Source of the DNA: Nautilus pompilius | Lineage: Eukaryota; Mollusca; Cephalopoda; Nautilida; Nautilidae | Reading direction: 5' to 3' | DNA: 64,000 nucleotides | NCBI GenBank assembly: GCA_018389105.1 | Contig: JACATO010001678.1 | Span: 1-64,000, forward strand | Made by a program: the position numbers and the translations under genes | The notes under the pieces: model-generated | What the model was told of the DNA's origin: nothing | The model's database searches: none | Seen by the model: only the letters and a program-made list of their open reading frames with translations | Part shown: piece after piece, positions 24,401-33,500 of the stretch | Layout: each line of letters starts with the position of its first letter | Position numbering within the stretch: the stretch's first letter is position 1

Positions 24401-27400
24401 GGTGTGATTCGTTTCACTTTGTAATCTCATTTCAACGGTGTTAAGTCCGCAACATGTAGCATGTTGCGATAATATGTACTCAATGTTTTCCATTGAGATT
24501 ACACCCACAATTTGCTTTCTTAGAGCATCCTTTGCCTTGCATCATTCATGGACATTGGTTGTTTTTTTTTTTAGCAAATACTGGAATTATTTTAGGAACT
24601 TTATTAGTCAGCGCGGCAGCTTCATTGAAGAACGAGCCATTTCGTAACTTAGCATGGGGCCAGAGGGATCTGAATCCAAGACAATTTTGGGACCCCTCAT
24701 TATAACCTGTGGTTTGCTGTACATCTAGAAATTGTTCAATTTTTTACTTAATTTTCTTTAAAAAAAAAGTTTAAAGCAAGTTTTCAAAATGGTGCAACTA
24801 TAAGACAAGCAAATGAAAAAATGTTTAAAAAATAGAACAAACAATGGAATTATAATTACTGTTAAATGATAAAAACTTTTTTTTTTTTGGAAGAATTTAA
24901 TGGTAATACATGAGGCAAAACACCAAGTGTAAGTCTTGCTTTGGTTCTTTATTTATATATCAAGAAAAAATATGTAGGAAGTAATTCTGTAGAAAATGAA
25001 AGTTGGTTTTATAAAGAAATCTAGTTATTTCACTATATTCATCAGCTATCATAGTTAATTGCAATAAATTTATGCGATGCCAGTGGTATGAATGTACGAT
25101 GTGATGTTGCTGATTTTTCTTGCAATGCAAACTATGGTCTCTTCTAAAGAAATTGCCAGCTATATTGTTCGTTAACACAGATAAGGCGAGCTGATCCAAA
25201 AATCATCACGGCACTGACACACAGACACCAGTTTATCTCCCTGCAGGAACTGGATGGGGAAGAACGATTTGACATTCTATGGCAACAGATTGCAGCTCGT
25301 TTTGGAGACATTGTTCTGGAATGGGCACACTATGTCATCTTATGGTATCTTTGTGGTCATTCTCTATTTGTCATGAACAACAAATCCTTTTCCAGGTGTG
25401 TATGCAAGTTAGCTTGAGATTACAGTAATATTTTAATCTTTACAGTCTGTTGCGTAGATCAAACGTACTTATAATAGAAACTTTAAAATAGTACTATGAT
25501 ATTTCAGAATGCTGTGCTATGTACTGAGTAGTGGTTCAGGTTTTACGTGAAATGTGACATGTATAAATGTAGAACCTGGGTAACTTGCTGGAGACCCTCC
25601 TTCTGAGGTGTAAGGATGTCTCTCAGAAGTTAGCTAAAGGGGAACACTAGCGTTGGTGACCGAGCGAGTTACTTGGGTACAGATGAAGGCCCATGAGCCA
25701 GTCAGGATTTACCCACAGAACCACCTCCACATGTACCTGAAAAACTTGACCAGAACTCTTCATTTCTGCATGTGGAAGGACACCTATGTGGCTGGCTAGG
25801 GAAGAGTGAGAAGAAACCATACCAGGGAGGTTCACCAAACTGAGCCAATTTGAACTCAGGGCTATCAACCATTAGTCATGGTGCCTCTTAAACAGTTTGC
25901 ATTTGGAATTAATTTCTTTACATAAAATGAGATTAAAGGAACACTGCAGCCCACACATCTTTTTGGAGATTGTGTCTGAGCTCTCTTGGAATGAATTGGA
26001 AAAAAAAAAAACAAGGTAGCGTTATGCTATACAGCATGATGCAGCCCTGGCATCACCTAGCCCACATGCTCAGAAAGTGTTTAAATTCCCTATAAGTTAA
26101 TACATGAGCAAGTTGTTGCAAAAATGAAGCCTGTATGTTAACAGTGTTGAAGACTTGATCTTGTGGTTTGAATGTGATGACAGCAAATGTACAATAGCAG
26201 AGATTTAAATTTCCAGCCAGTGCTGCAACCCTAAAACAAAACACACTTTGGTTTACAGGACCCTTTCAACCAACAAATAATTAATCAAGCATATTCTTAC
26301 GACTTGCATTTTTAATCCGATGAATAGAAGAATGTCGATGAAAAACTTGGCACTGCTGCTTTGTCGCCAAGTTCTCAGTATCTGGGCACATCTGAGAAGT
26401 AGCAACTCTCCGATCTTTCATCGTTGAGTTGGTTTCTAGATTTACCGTTGATAATCTTCATCTTTGAAAAGAACTGTTCACAAAGATGTGTGCTTCTGAA
26501 AAGGCTTGCCATCTGTTGTGTATGGTCACTAAGCACTGGAAACTTATCAGGTAAGATAAAAGTCAAGAAGTCTAACATCACAACAGTTTTTTTTCTTACG
26601 TCAGAATTTCACTGTAAATCTATAATTTCTATTTGAAATTTGGTTGTAGTAGTTTCAAAATTAATGTCAAATGTTGAATATAAATTGAGTCTCCTCATAG
26701 TTGCAAATATCTTGAATGTGTTGAAGAATCTGAATTTCTTCTGCGTTCAGTTATTTTCCGTTCTTAGAATGGGGAAGTGTACCAATTGTTTGATCGAAGT
26801 TGAAGTTCCCATAACCTAAGTTTACTATTGAGCACTTTTATTTTGTCAAACATTTCATGAGATGATTTGCCTCTTGCAGGTTGACGTTCAGTTCATTCAA
26901 GTAGCGCGTGATGTCAATGCAGAATGCAAAATCTCACGTCCAGTCGTGATTAAACAAAGGATAAGGCTTTCCTTTCATGCCTAGAAACAACTGAGTTTCC
27001 GACTCTAAATCATACACGAGCTTAATCACCCTCCCACAACTCAACCAACTTCTGTATAATAGAGAATATCTCAATTGGCAATGATTTGTTCCTTTTGATC
27101 TAATGTAGTTAAATTTCTGTCACTAAAAGGTTTAACTTTCATTTTGATAGGATTTCAGAAACCACACAAGTAGCATGCCTGTGGAATCTGATTGTAATGT
27201 GACTCTGTTGAATGTGCTTTGCTGTTGAGTAATGTTTTTTTGAAGCTAAGTCTGTGTGTCTCAGTAACTGATCTTATAATCCGTAGTGCCTCTTAATACT
27301 GTATTCTTTGAAAACAGGTATTTCCATTGCAAATGATGCAAACAGCGGCACCTTCAATGCTAGTAGTACTTTTTGATCCACAGCCTTTCCTCTTTTTGAC

Positions 27401-28322
27401 TGCTGCCATAGGAGGATATGACAATTTTTTGAAGAGAGAGAATAATGTTAATGCACATTAACTGTATTCGGTACTAATAAAAAACAACAACCAACACTAC
27501 GCAACTAGTTTTGCATGTAGTTGTGAAACTTTACTTAACTAATTGCGTGTGCATGTTGTGAATCTCATTTTGGTATGGTACGGCGTTGCTAGAGAGACAA
27601 GACCCAATGCACTATTACCCACTGATTTAGAATTTGTAGATAATATAATTCTGGTTTTATAAAAGTAAATAATTTTTATTTGAATCATTAGTTTTTTTAT
27701 TCATAAAACTAGCTGGATGGCTGTGGGTTGCTCATCACTGGTGTAGGCCAGTGGTTTTACTACTGGAATACCCCAAGGCTGAGGGGGAACCAGCTCGGTT
27801 TGGCATGGTTGGGCCCCCCCCCCCCATGTGGTGCAGGATAGGAAATGGGCTTCAGCACTTCCCCACCAGGATAGTCACCACTATAGAGGCTGGTGTATGG
27901 TGAGCCTAGCATCGGTGAAGGCAGGCCACTGTGACCGTACACCAAAAAGCATGTGGGCAAACTGATTCAAACACGCTGGTATATTGTGAATAAAATCAGA
28001 ACTCATTACTTCTAGTACAACTCTTGTATACCCGAAATATTTAAGAGATACTTTTAGTTAATTTCTCGGGCGATGAGATTACTTTCATGTGTGCAGAATT
28101 ACTACATACTACAGACAAGAAAAGCAGCAACTCCTTCGAGCGTACTGTTAGGTTAATGTACTTTTCTTTTTTCCTTTCCCCAGCATCCATCTAGGGTTTT
28201 GGAAAAAACGAGGAGTTGAGGTGGTGGTCTGGACAGTCAATGATCCTCTGGAAAAGAACTATTTTCTAAAAAATCACAAATGTAGCATCATGTCGGATAT
28301 AACTAGGCCAGACAGGGAGTAA
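12156..28322 (+). CDS. GDE1: Glycerophosphodiester phosphodiesterase 1, six exons
   Basis: Membrane-anchored GDPD-family enzyme that hydrolyses glycerophosphodiesters (glycerophosphoinositol, and lysophospholipids such as lyso-N-acylethanolamines in vertebrates). Exons: 12156-12404, 20475-20650, 21875-21980, 23422-23514, 25181-25395, 28184-28322. They join in frame to 325 residues (human protein 331). The N-terminus has a hydrophobic anchor (about residues 8-40). Catalytic features are HRGG (66-69), the E-x-D pair in VEFDLEF (E93, D95) and LLHDDTVDRT (H108). A second hydrophobic stretch, YVILWYLCGHSLFVM, lies at about 259-273, as in vertebrate GDE1. The start was chosen because it gives the family's N-terminal anchor. 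Intron 3 has a GC donor. Intron 1 is 8 kb and transposon-rich. The gene is convergent with BMS1. No frameshift or lost catalytic residue was seen, so I regard it as functional. Confidence 0.95.
12405..14768 (+). other. GDE1 intron 1, 5' part
   Basis: AT-rich intron sequence beginning with a strong GTAAGT donor. I see no other feature before the hAT remnant. Confidence 0.6.
14769..16560 (+). pseudogene. hAT transposase remnant (GTF2IRD2/ZBED-like)
   Basis: Broken reading frames on the plus strand still show the order of this hAT group. There is a possible BED-finger end (LKHHYETN, compare the usual NLKRHYETKH). Then come KELSNSQLS...DEPTDIQDKLQLAIFF, TLDNAVYPWTNLL (usual PWDKLVSITTDG) and LIEELGFED. 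Many stops and frameshifts make it inactive. It lies in GDE1 intron 1 in the sense orientation. Confidence 0.65.
16861..18103 (-). mobile_element. Degraded Tc1 element with terminal repeats
   Basis: The left end TACACTGGTGTTCAAAATTA and the right end (reverse ACAGGTGTTCAAAATTA) are inverted copies, with TA at the left edge. On the minus strand a broken transposase reads WRHVLWLDERWFEICGSKR (Tc1 first catalytic Asp region) and later SELMWSGLDQNIK (the usual NPIEHLWD... region). Multiple stops. It is inserted in GDE1 intron 1. Confidence 0.7.
18104..20474 (+). other. GDE1 intron 1, 3' part
   Basis: AT-rich. It ends in the acceptor TTGCACCCAG. No transposase or exon signal was recognised. Confidence 0.6.
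20475..20650 (+). CDS. GDE1: GDE1 exon 2
   Basis: Acceptor CACCCAG|GCA, donor CAGGG|GTAAGT, phase 0 to phase 2. It encodes AHGADAVEFDLEFTKDKVPV and LLHDDTVDRTSDG, the metal-binding Glu/Asp and catalytic His of the GDPD fold. Confidence 0.95.
20651..21874 (+). other. GDE1 intron 2
   Basis: AT-rich intron, GTAAGT donor and CTTTGCAG acceptor. Nothing else was recognised. Confidence 0.7.
21875..21980 (+). CDS. GDE1: GDE1 exon 3 (GC donor)
   Basis: Acceptor TTTGCAG|GTCC. It encodes SKFGIVSIPTLEEAV...LKMFIDCKQDADE. The exon must end at GATGAG to keep phase 0 with exon 4, and the following bases are GCAAGT, so this is a GC-AG intron with an otherwise near-perfect donor. The next GT lies five bases on and would break the frame. 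Confidence 0.88.
21981..23421 (+). other. GDE1 intron 3 (GC-AG)
   Basis: Starts GCAAGTTGG and ends TGCTTTTCAAG. AT-rich, with no other feature recognised. Confidence 0.75.
23422..23514 (+). CDS. GDE1: GDE1 exon 4
   Basis: 31 codons, phase 0 at both ends, acceptor TTTTCAAG, donor AAG|GTAAGA. It encodes LPELYKKAVVCSFYPHIIYK, matching the strand-helix region before the TALTHRP segment of vertebrate GDE1. Confidence 0.93.
23515..25180 (+). other. GDE1 intron 4
   Basis: AT-rich, ends GTTAACACAG. Open frames inside (for example minus strand about 24,300-24,500) have no recognisable product and are treated as chance. Confidence 0.6.
25181..25395 (+). CDS. GDE1: GDE1 exon 5
   Basis: Acceptor AACACAG|ATAAGG, donor TCCAG|GTGTGT, phase 0 to 2. 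It encodes PKIITALTHRHQFI and the hydrophobic YVILWYLCGHSLFVM segment. Confidence 0.94.
25561..25880 (-). mobile_element. tRNA-derived SINE, copy 1
   Basis: On the minus strand it has a B-box-like GAGTTCAAATTGG, then GTATGGTTTCTTCTCACTC, the core CTTCCACATGCAGAAATGAA, and a tail segment (GTAACTCGCTCGGTCACC). These segments recur in the copies at 47.3, 51.1, 54.1, 54.5, 59.3 and 62.4 kb. It lies in GDE1 intron 5, antisense to the gene. Confidence 0.65.
26375..27409 (-). pseudogene. hAT transposase remnant (GTF2IRD2-like), antisense
   Basis: On the minus strand an N-terminal piece starts MAAVKKRKGCGSKS and includes AVCIICNG (half of a BED-type finger). A middle piece reads FAFCIDITRYLNELNVNLQE, and a C-terminal hAT dimerisation piece reads MASLFRSTHLCEQFFSKMK. 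Most of the catalytic part is deleted and frames are broken. It lies in GDE1 intron 5. Confidence 0.72.
28184..28322 (+). CDS. GDE1: GDE1 exon 6 (last)
   Basis: Acceptor TTTCCCCAG|CATC completes a Ser codon. It encodes LGFWKKRGVEVVVWTVNDPL...NHKCSIMSDITRP and stops with TAA. The GVEVVVWTVN strand and the SDITRP end match the C-terminal GDPD barrel strand of this family. Confidence 0.95.
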
Positions 28323-28422
28323 CCATGACACTTTTCCTTCAGCAATCTGCAGCTCTGATTCTCATGGATATAATTTGCTCTACCTAAGCAAGCTGATCTT
28401 TTCATTGACTTATTTTAACACT

Positions 28423-28428
28423 AATAAA
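28423..28428 (+). terminator. Possible GDE1 poly(A) signal
   Basis: AATAAA about 100 bp after the stop codon. Another AATAAA occurs at about 29,168, so the 3' end is not certain. Confidence 0.45.
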
Positions 28429-29185
28429 GTTACACGAACTAGTTCAGTGTTGTTTGAATGGATAAGCTTTATTACAGTACGAAGACGACTACAAATTTTG
28501 GTAAAATCTGATTGTAACTGTTTCAGAAAGGGAGATACAGCTGCTATAATGAAGCATTGCTTCCCTGTTAAGTGCCTGAGAACCCCCTGCCATAGCCATA
28601 AATAATCACTCATTCTGTAAACAGTGTCATGATCTGTCTCACATCATAAAAGCTCATCATTTCTAGCTTAATGAAAGGACCAGCACCAGGTCAAGTATTG
28701 TGCATTTTACTATTAAACAGAATAGCTGGCTGGCTACCAAAAGTGTTAGCAATAATCTGCTAAACAATCCTGTTCTTTAATGCTATAAAATCAGAGGGAA
28801 CTACAGATTTGTCATATTAAGCTACGACAGAGAGAGAGAACAACCTCTGTGGCCAAAGTACTTTGATTGCTGGTGAAAGCTAGTTTGTTTCCAATACTGT
28901 ATAACTGCAACTGAAGACAAAATACATGCATGATGTGTTGTACAGAGCATTATCATTTGGTATGGGGGCCCTTTACTTTATATAGAGCACGACACCTTGT
29001 TTTCATGTTCCCACACAGGTTATCAATGTGGAATGTTGTTTCCACATTTCATCCATGGCCTCTGGTTGCTGTTTTGACTTTCTCAGTAACCGTATACTGT
29101 CTATGTTCTTATCAGAACTTTTTGCAAGCCGAGGCATCTTTGTATTCCAGTTAGGCTTTTTTTTTTAAATAAACCACATTGGCAT
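28429..29185. other. GDE1 3' flank, no gene
   Basis: Mixed-composition DNA between the likely GDE1 3' end and the Tc1 remnant. No coding exon was recognised. Confidence 0.4.
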
Positions 29186-29189
29186 ATGC

Positions 29190-29745
29190 ATGCTTGGGGG
29201 TCAGTCATGTTGGAAGATGAATCCCCACCCAATGACCTGTGTTTCAAAGAAAACGTCATGATGAATGAGAACTTGCCTGTACCTGTCAGCATACCTTCAA
29301 TTTTATGAAAATCTCTGACACCTTTGGTTTGACTGTTGTACTGCTCCGCCATTAAACAAGCTATCATAATTATTGCCAAACAATTAAAATTGGACTTATC
29401 TATAAAGAGCACTGCCAGGTCATTTCTGCTGCCCATCTTAGCCTTTCTGTTTGGTTGTCTCTTGTCAGCGAGGGTTTTCCACGCAGCTACACATCCACCG
29501 ACCACATTGCACTAATGTGCATCTTACTGTTCTCGACGAAACATTAACACCTGTACTCGCAGCTAAGTCATTCACAGCAAGATTTCTAGTGGCTAGTCAT
29601 CACAGAGAGAACATAACATCACTTTTGGAGCATTTCCTGGACTGCATCTATTGTCAACAATACCAGTTTTACGTATTCTCTTCAGAGCCATGCATACAGC
29701 ATCATCTAAGAAAAAGTCCGGCTGCAATCTGCACTAGCTAAGACT
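29190..29745 (-). pseudogene. Tc1 transposase remnant between convergent genes
   Basis: Minus-strand pieces in changing frames: NDLAASTGVNVSSRTVR (a Tc1 helix-turn-helix region), then VLFIDKSNF (first catalytic Asp) and WGFIFQHD (the usual FQHDNDPKH second Asp). Several stops. Inactive. Confidence 0.6.
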
Positions 29746-30181
29746 GATTTCTATATGCTAATCATGTGATATTTCCTCTTCAGGGGCCATAGTATTCAAT
29801 ATACTACAACAATATCACTAATTGATCTTGAGCTACTATACTACAACCTCAACAGATGTTTTTGATTTTTCATATTTATTAAATAATCTTAAACCTTTGA
29901 AAAAATACGTGTGTGTTTATGGGAGGAGAGTAATCACCCCAGACATGCAGGCTTTCCTACACGAAATGAATATCTATAGCAATGTCTACTCCTTGTAAAC
30001 AGATGTACCCCTCAAAAGAATAATAAATATTATTGTAATAATGTTGCATTTTGAATATTTATATGATAAAAAACAGGTCCACCCCACCCTATGCTCAACT
30101 GAAACTGATACCACCACCTTCCTGTTCACAGTATTGGTTTAATCATAGTGAAGAAATGCTAGAGTAAATTTTCAGTTTTCC

Positions 30182-30187
30182 TTTATT
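30182..30187 (-). terminator. Likely BMS1 poly(A) signal
   Basis: AATAAA on the minus strand, about 137 bp beyond the inferred BMS1 stop codon. Confidence 0.5.
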
Positions 30188-30323
30188 ACCTAAAAAGTGT
30201 ATAGTAGTTGCATCTTTTCAAATTAAATCATCAAAAATGTTAAAGGAATACAGAAAATCCCTGTGATAGAAGAGAAGACTGTTTTTTTATGAGTTTCATT
30301 CATCTTATCTTAAAAAAAAAAAC

Positions 30324-30526
30324 TCAGTTTTTATTTTCATTCTCTTGAAGCTTTCCAAGAACCCTATACAGTTTTCTTCTTGATTTCTTTCCGATGCTGG
30401 CCCCTTTTGGCTTCTATTCTGGACATCTCCACATGGTTGTTTAGCTGCACGTGTTCTCATCTCATTGCGCGCTGTTCGACGCTTTTGTACATACACAGTC
30501 TTCAGCATCTTCAACATTTTGGAAAT
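30324..30526 (-). CDS. BMS1: BMS1 exon 25 (last; two one-base insertions)
   Basis: Acceptor ATCTCTGCAG. It starts [20 protein letters not shown], matching the basic C-terminal coiled region. After RAAKQ an extra base (30,435-30,436) shifts the frame; the next frame gives [21 protein letters not shown] second extra base (30,372-30,375) shifts again into [15 protein letters not shown] and TGA at 30,324. With both bases discounted the exon is 201 bp, a multiple of 3, ending like other BMS1 proteins (RKKLFRI). As written, the frame runs on to about 30,305. Confidence 0.85.
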
Positions 30527-33500
30527 CTGCAGAGATGTTAATTATTATAGCAACTTCATTAAATTAAATTCATCAAAAAACAAACATCCATAAAGAATGT
30601 TTGTATATGGACTGATTTAATTATGTAAAGACTAGAGGGGGGAGCAAAATTGTTAAGATGGCTTCCTTTCAGTGACTTTACTAGTCAGGCTACTTGGTTT
30701 ACCTGTGTCATTATTATCCAAATGATGGAATCTGTCACCAAATCCTTCTGGTGATGTGGAGGTCTCAAGTGTTCATACCTCAGATCTCCTCATTTAGTTT
30801 CATAGTAATGGATAGTGAGAGTGAGGTCAGACGGGGTACATATCACGACTCTCCGTTCTGTGCCAACCATTGAGGATGACAGACTTGGTCAAAAATGTAA
30901 AGTAAAGACACTTTCTGCACTATAAATTAGATTTTTTCTTCTTTCATTTGGACTACTGAAATATGTTAAGCCAATGGTGCTATTCGAGTCACTCCAAGAC
31001 TTTAATTCTAATCAGGTACAGTAGGTAGATTTTGTGCAACCAACTTGGAAATTGCCTGAATGGGAAAGAGTTAGCACAATTATCTGTCTTAACTGTTAAC
31101 AATGGCTAAAAACCATTTCAAATAAAGCTGAGAAAGAGAGATTTTTATATCAGTCCAGTACATAATGGTTAAAAGAACAAAAACAAGACAGCTGTACACA
31201 TACCTTCACTTCTTTGCTATCTTTGATCACAGCAACTCTCTTAAATGGATCTGTGGGTTTAAGTTGAACATTTTTGGGTGTATTGTTAAAGGGTAGCTCC
31301 TTCTGTAGTGATTTGGGTATTGTCAGTGGGGCAAATCTGTGGCTGGATCTTATTATTGGCTGAAACAAACAAAATCCAGATTTTCTGCAAAATGTTCAAA
31401 AACGTTTTCTAGGGATAAATACAAGGTAAAATTAAATTATGATCCAGCCTATTCCACACAAAAGGAAGCTTACCTTATACATGGAATCTGTTTTCATTGG
31501 TACAGGTCTACCACTTTCTTTTCTGAGTTCACCGACTGTTTTCATTCCCTTCCACGTGGTTTTATCCCCTGACGGCAGCAGCAGGGAAGTGACTGGGTTG
31601 TAAAATTCTGGCACAGCCACGGGATACCATGTTCGCAGAAATACAATATCAGATGAAAGGGTACATTTCTTTACACACAAACAAAAATGGTTCTTGTAAT
31701 TTTCAGCTCTATGACTTTTACCTAATTCAAGTAGGAATACTCTACATTATATTTAAATATACATTGATCATTCAGTGCAAACTTCTAATCCATAAATCAT
31801 TAAAAAAAAAGTATTTTCATCTTTGATTTTCTAAACAATAAAGCAACAAAATCTTCAATATCTAACCATCATATCCTATTCGCTTTGGATACAATTAGTA
31901 GCACAGACAATTTACTAATTAAAATGTTTTGGGCATAAGTTTACTTTATATACTATCTCTATTGTTACTTCACAAGACAACTTCTACTAATGAACCTGTG
32001 AGAACTACAATGGATAGAACAGAAATGAGAGAGGCAGCAGCTGAAGAAGAAACAATTTAACCAGTTTAATCCAGAACCTAGTGTAATATTTTTTTCCCCA
32101 ATTCTACAAAGCATGTGTAATAGGATAGGGATCATAATGCCATACAGGTTATTAAAGGAAATTTTTATCTGTTTAATTTAAAAAAGGACTTTGTTAGATG
32201 TTAAATTTTTTATACCTAACTGACAGAAATCGTACTTTATTAACTCCTTACCACTCATGAGAATTTTATCTTCGAACATAGCCCGAAATGATCCGGTTGT
32301 TGAATTCAAGGCTCTCTTTATCTGGCCCCTCACTCCACTCACCGTCTGGATGCTGGCACCTTCAAACTTCTTCACTTCGAGGCAAGAGTTGAACATGTCC
32401 TGAAACCAAAGATTTAGTCATCAATACTATGTCTATGCACCTTCTAAACAATGGCAGACAATGAATAACACTTACTAGATACATATTGTAGGTACAGCAG
32501 ACAGATTTGCATGACTTTTCACTGTTAAGTTCAGTCTGGAGCATTGGGAGAATATTTTTTGTCAGTTATTTCAGAAAGTGAAAGTTGTATATATTCTAGA
32601 CTCATTACAGGTAAATTAAAATGTTTCAAGCATTTTTTAATTTTAATTTTGATAATTACGGTTACAGGTAAAAAAAATAGAAAAACGTATCTCAAAATAT
32701 TAGAATATTCCATTTTGAGTTTGAGTAAATCACTATTTATGCAGTACAAATACCATGAATCTCTCAGTCTGGTTCAGTACACAAAACCACAATCATGGGG
32801 AAGACTGCTGACTTGACAGTTATCCAGAAGACACTCATTGACACCCTCCACAAGGAGGGTAAGCCACAGAAGGTCATTGCTGAAGGGGCTGGCTGTTCGC
32901 AGAGTGCTGTATCAAAGCATATTCATGGAAAGTTGACTGGAAGGGAAAAGGTGCACAAGCAAGAGGGATGACCGCAGCCATGAGAGGATTGTCAAACAAA
33001 GCCGATTCAAGAACTTCGGGAAGCTTCACAAGGAGTGGACTGGGGCTGGAGTCAGTGCATCAAGAGCCACCATGCACAGACGTATCCAGGAAATGGACTA
33101 CAAGTGTCGCATTCCTAGTGTCAAGCCACTCCTGAACCAGAGACAACGTCAGAAGCGTCTTACCTGGGCTAAGGAGAAAAAGAACTGGACTGTTGCTCAG
33201 TGGTCCAAAGTCCTCTTTTCAGATAAAAGTAAATTTTGCATTTCATTTGGAAATCAAGGTCCCACAGTCTGGAGGAAGAGTGGAGAGGCACAGAATCCGA
33301 GGTGCTCGAAGTCCAGTGTGAAGTTTCCACAGTCAGTGATGATTTTGGGGTGCCATGTCATCTGTGGTGTTGGTCCAGTGCGTTTTATCAAGTCCAAAGT
33401 CAACGCAGCCATCTACCAGGAGATTTTAGAGCACTTCATGCTTCTGTCTGCTGACAAGCTTTATGGAGATGCCGATTTCCTTTTCCAGCAGGACTTGGCA

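Noticed and set aside
24293..24508. Minus-strand frame of 71 residues with an acidic patch
   Set aside because: No family resemblance, no splice support, inside GDE1 intron 4; treated as chance.
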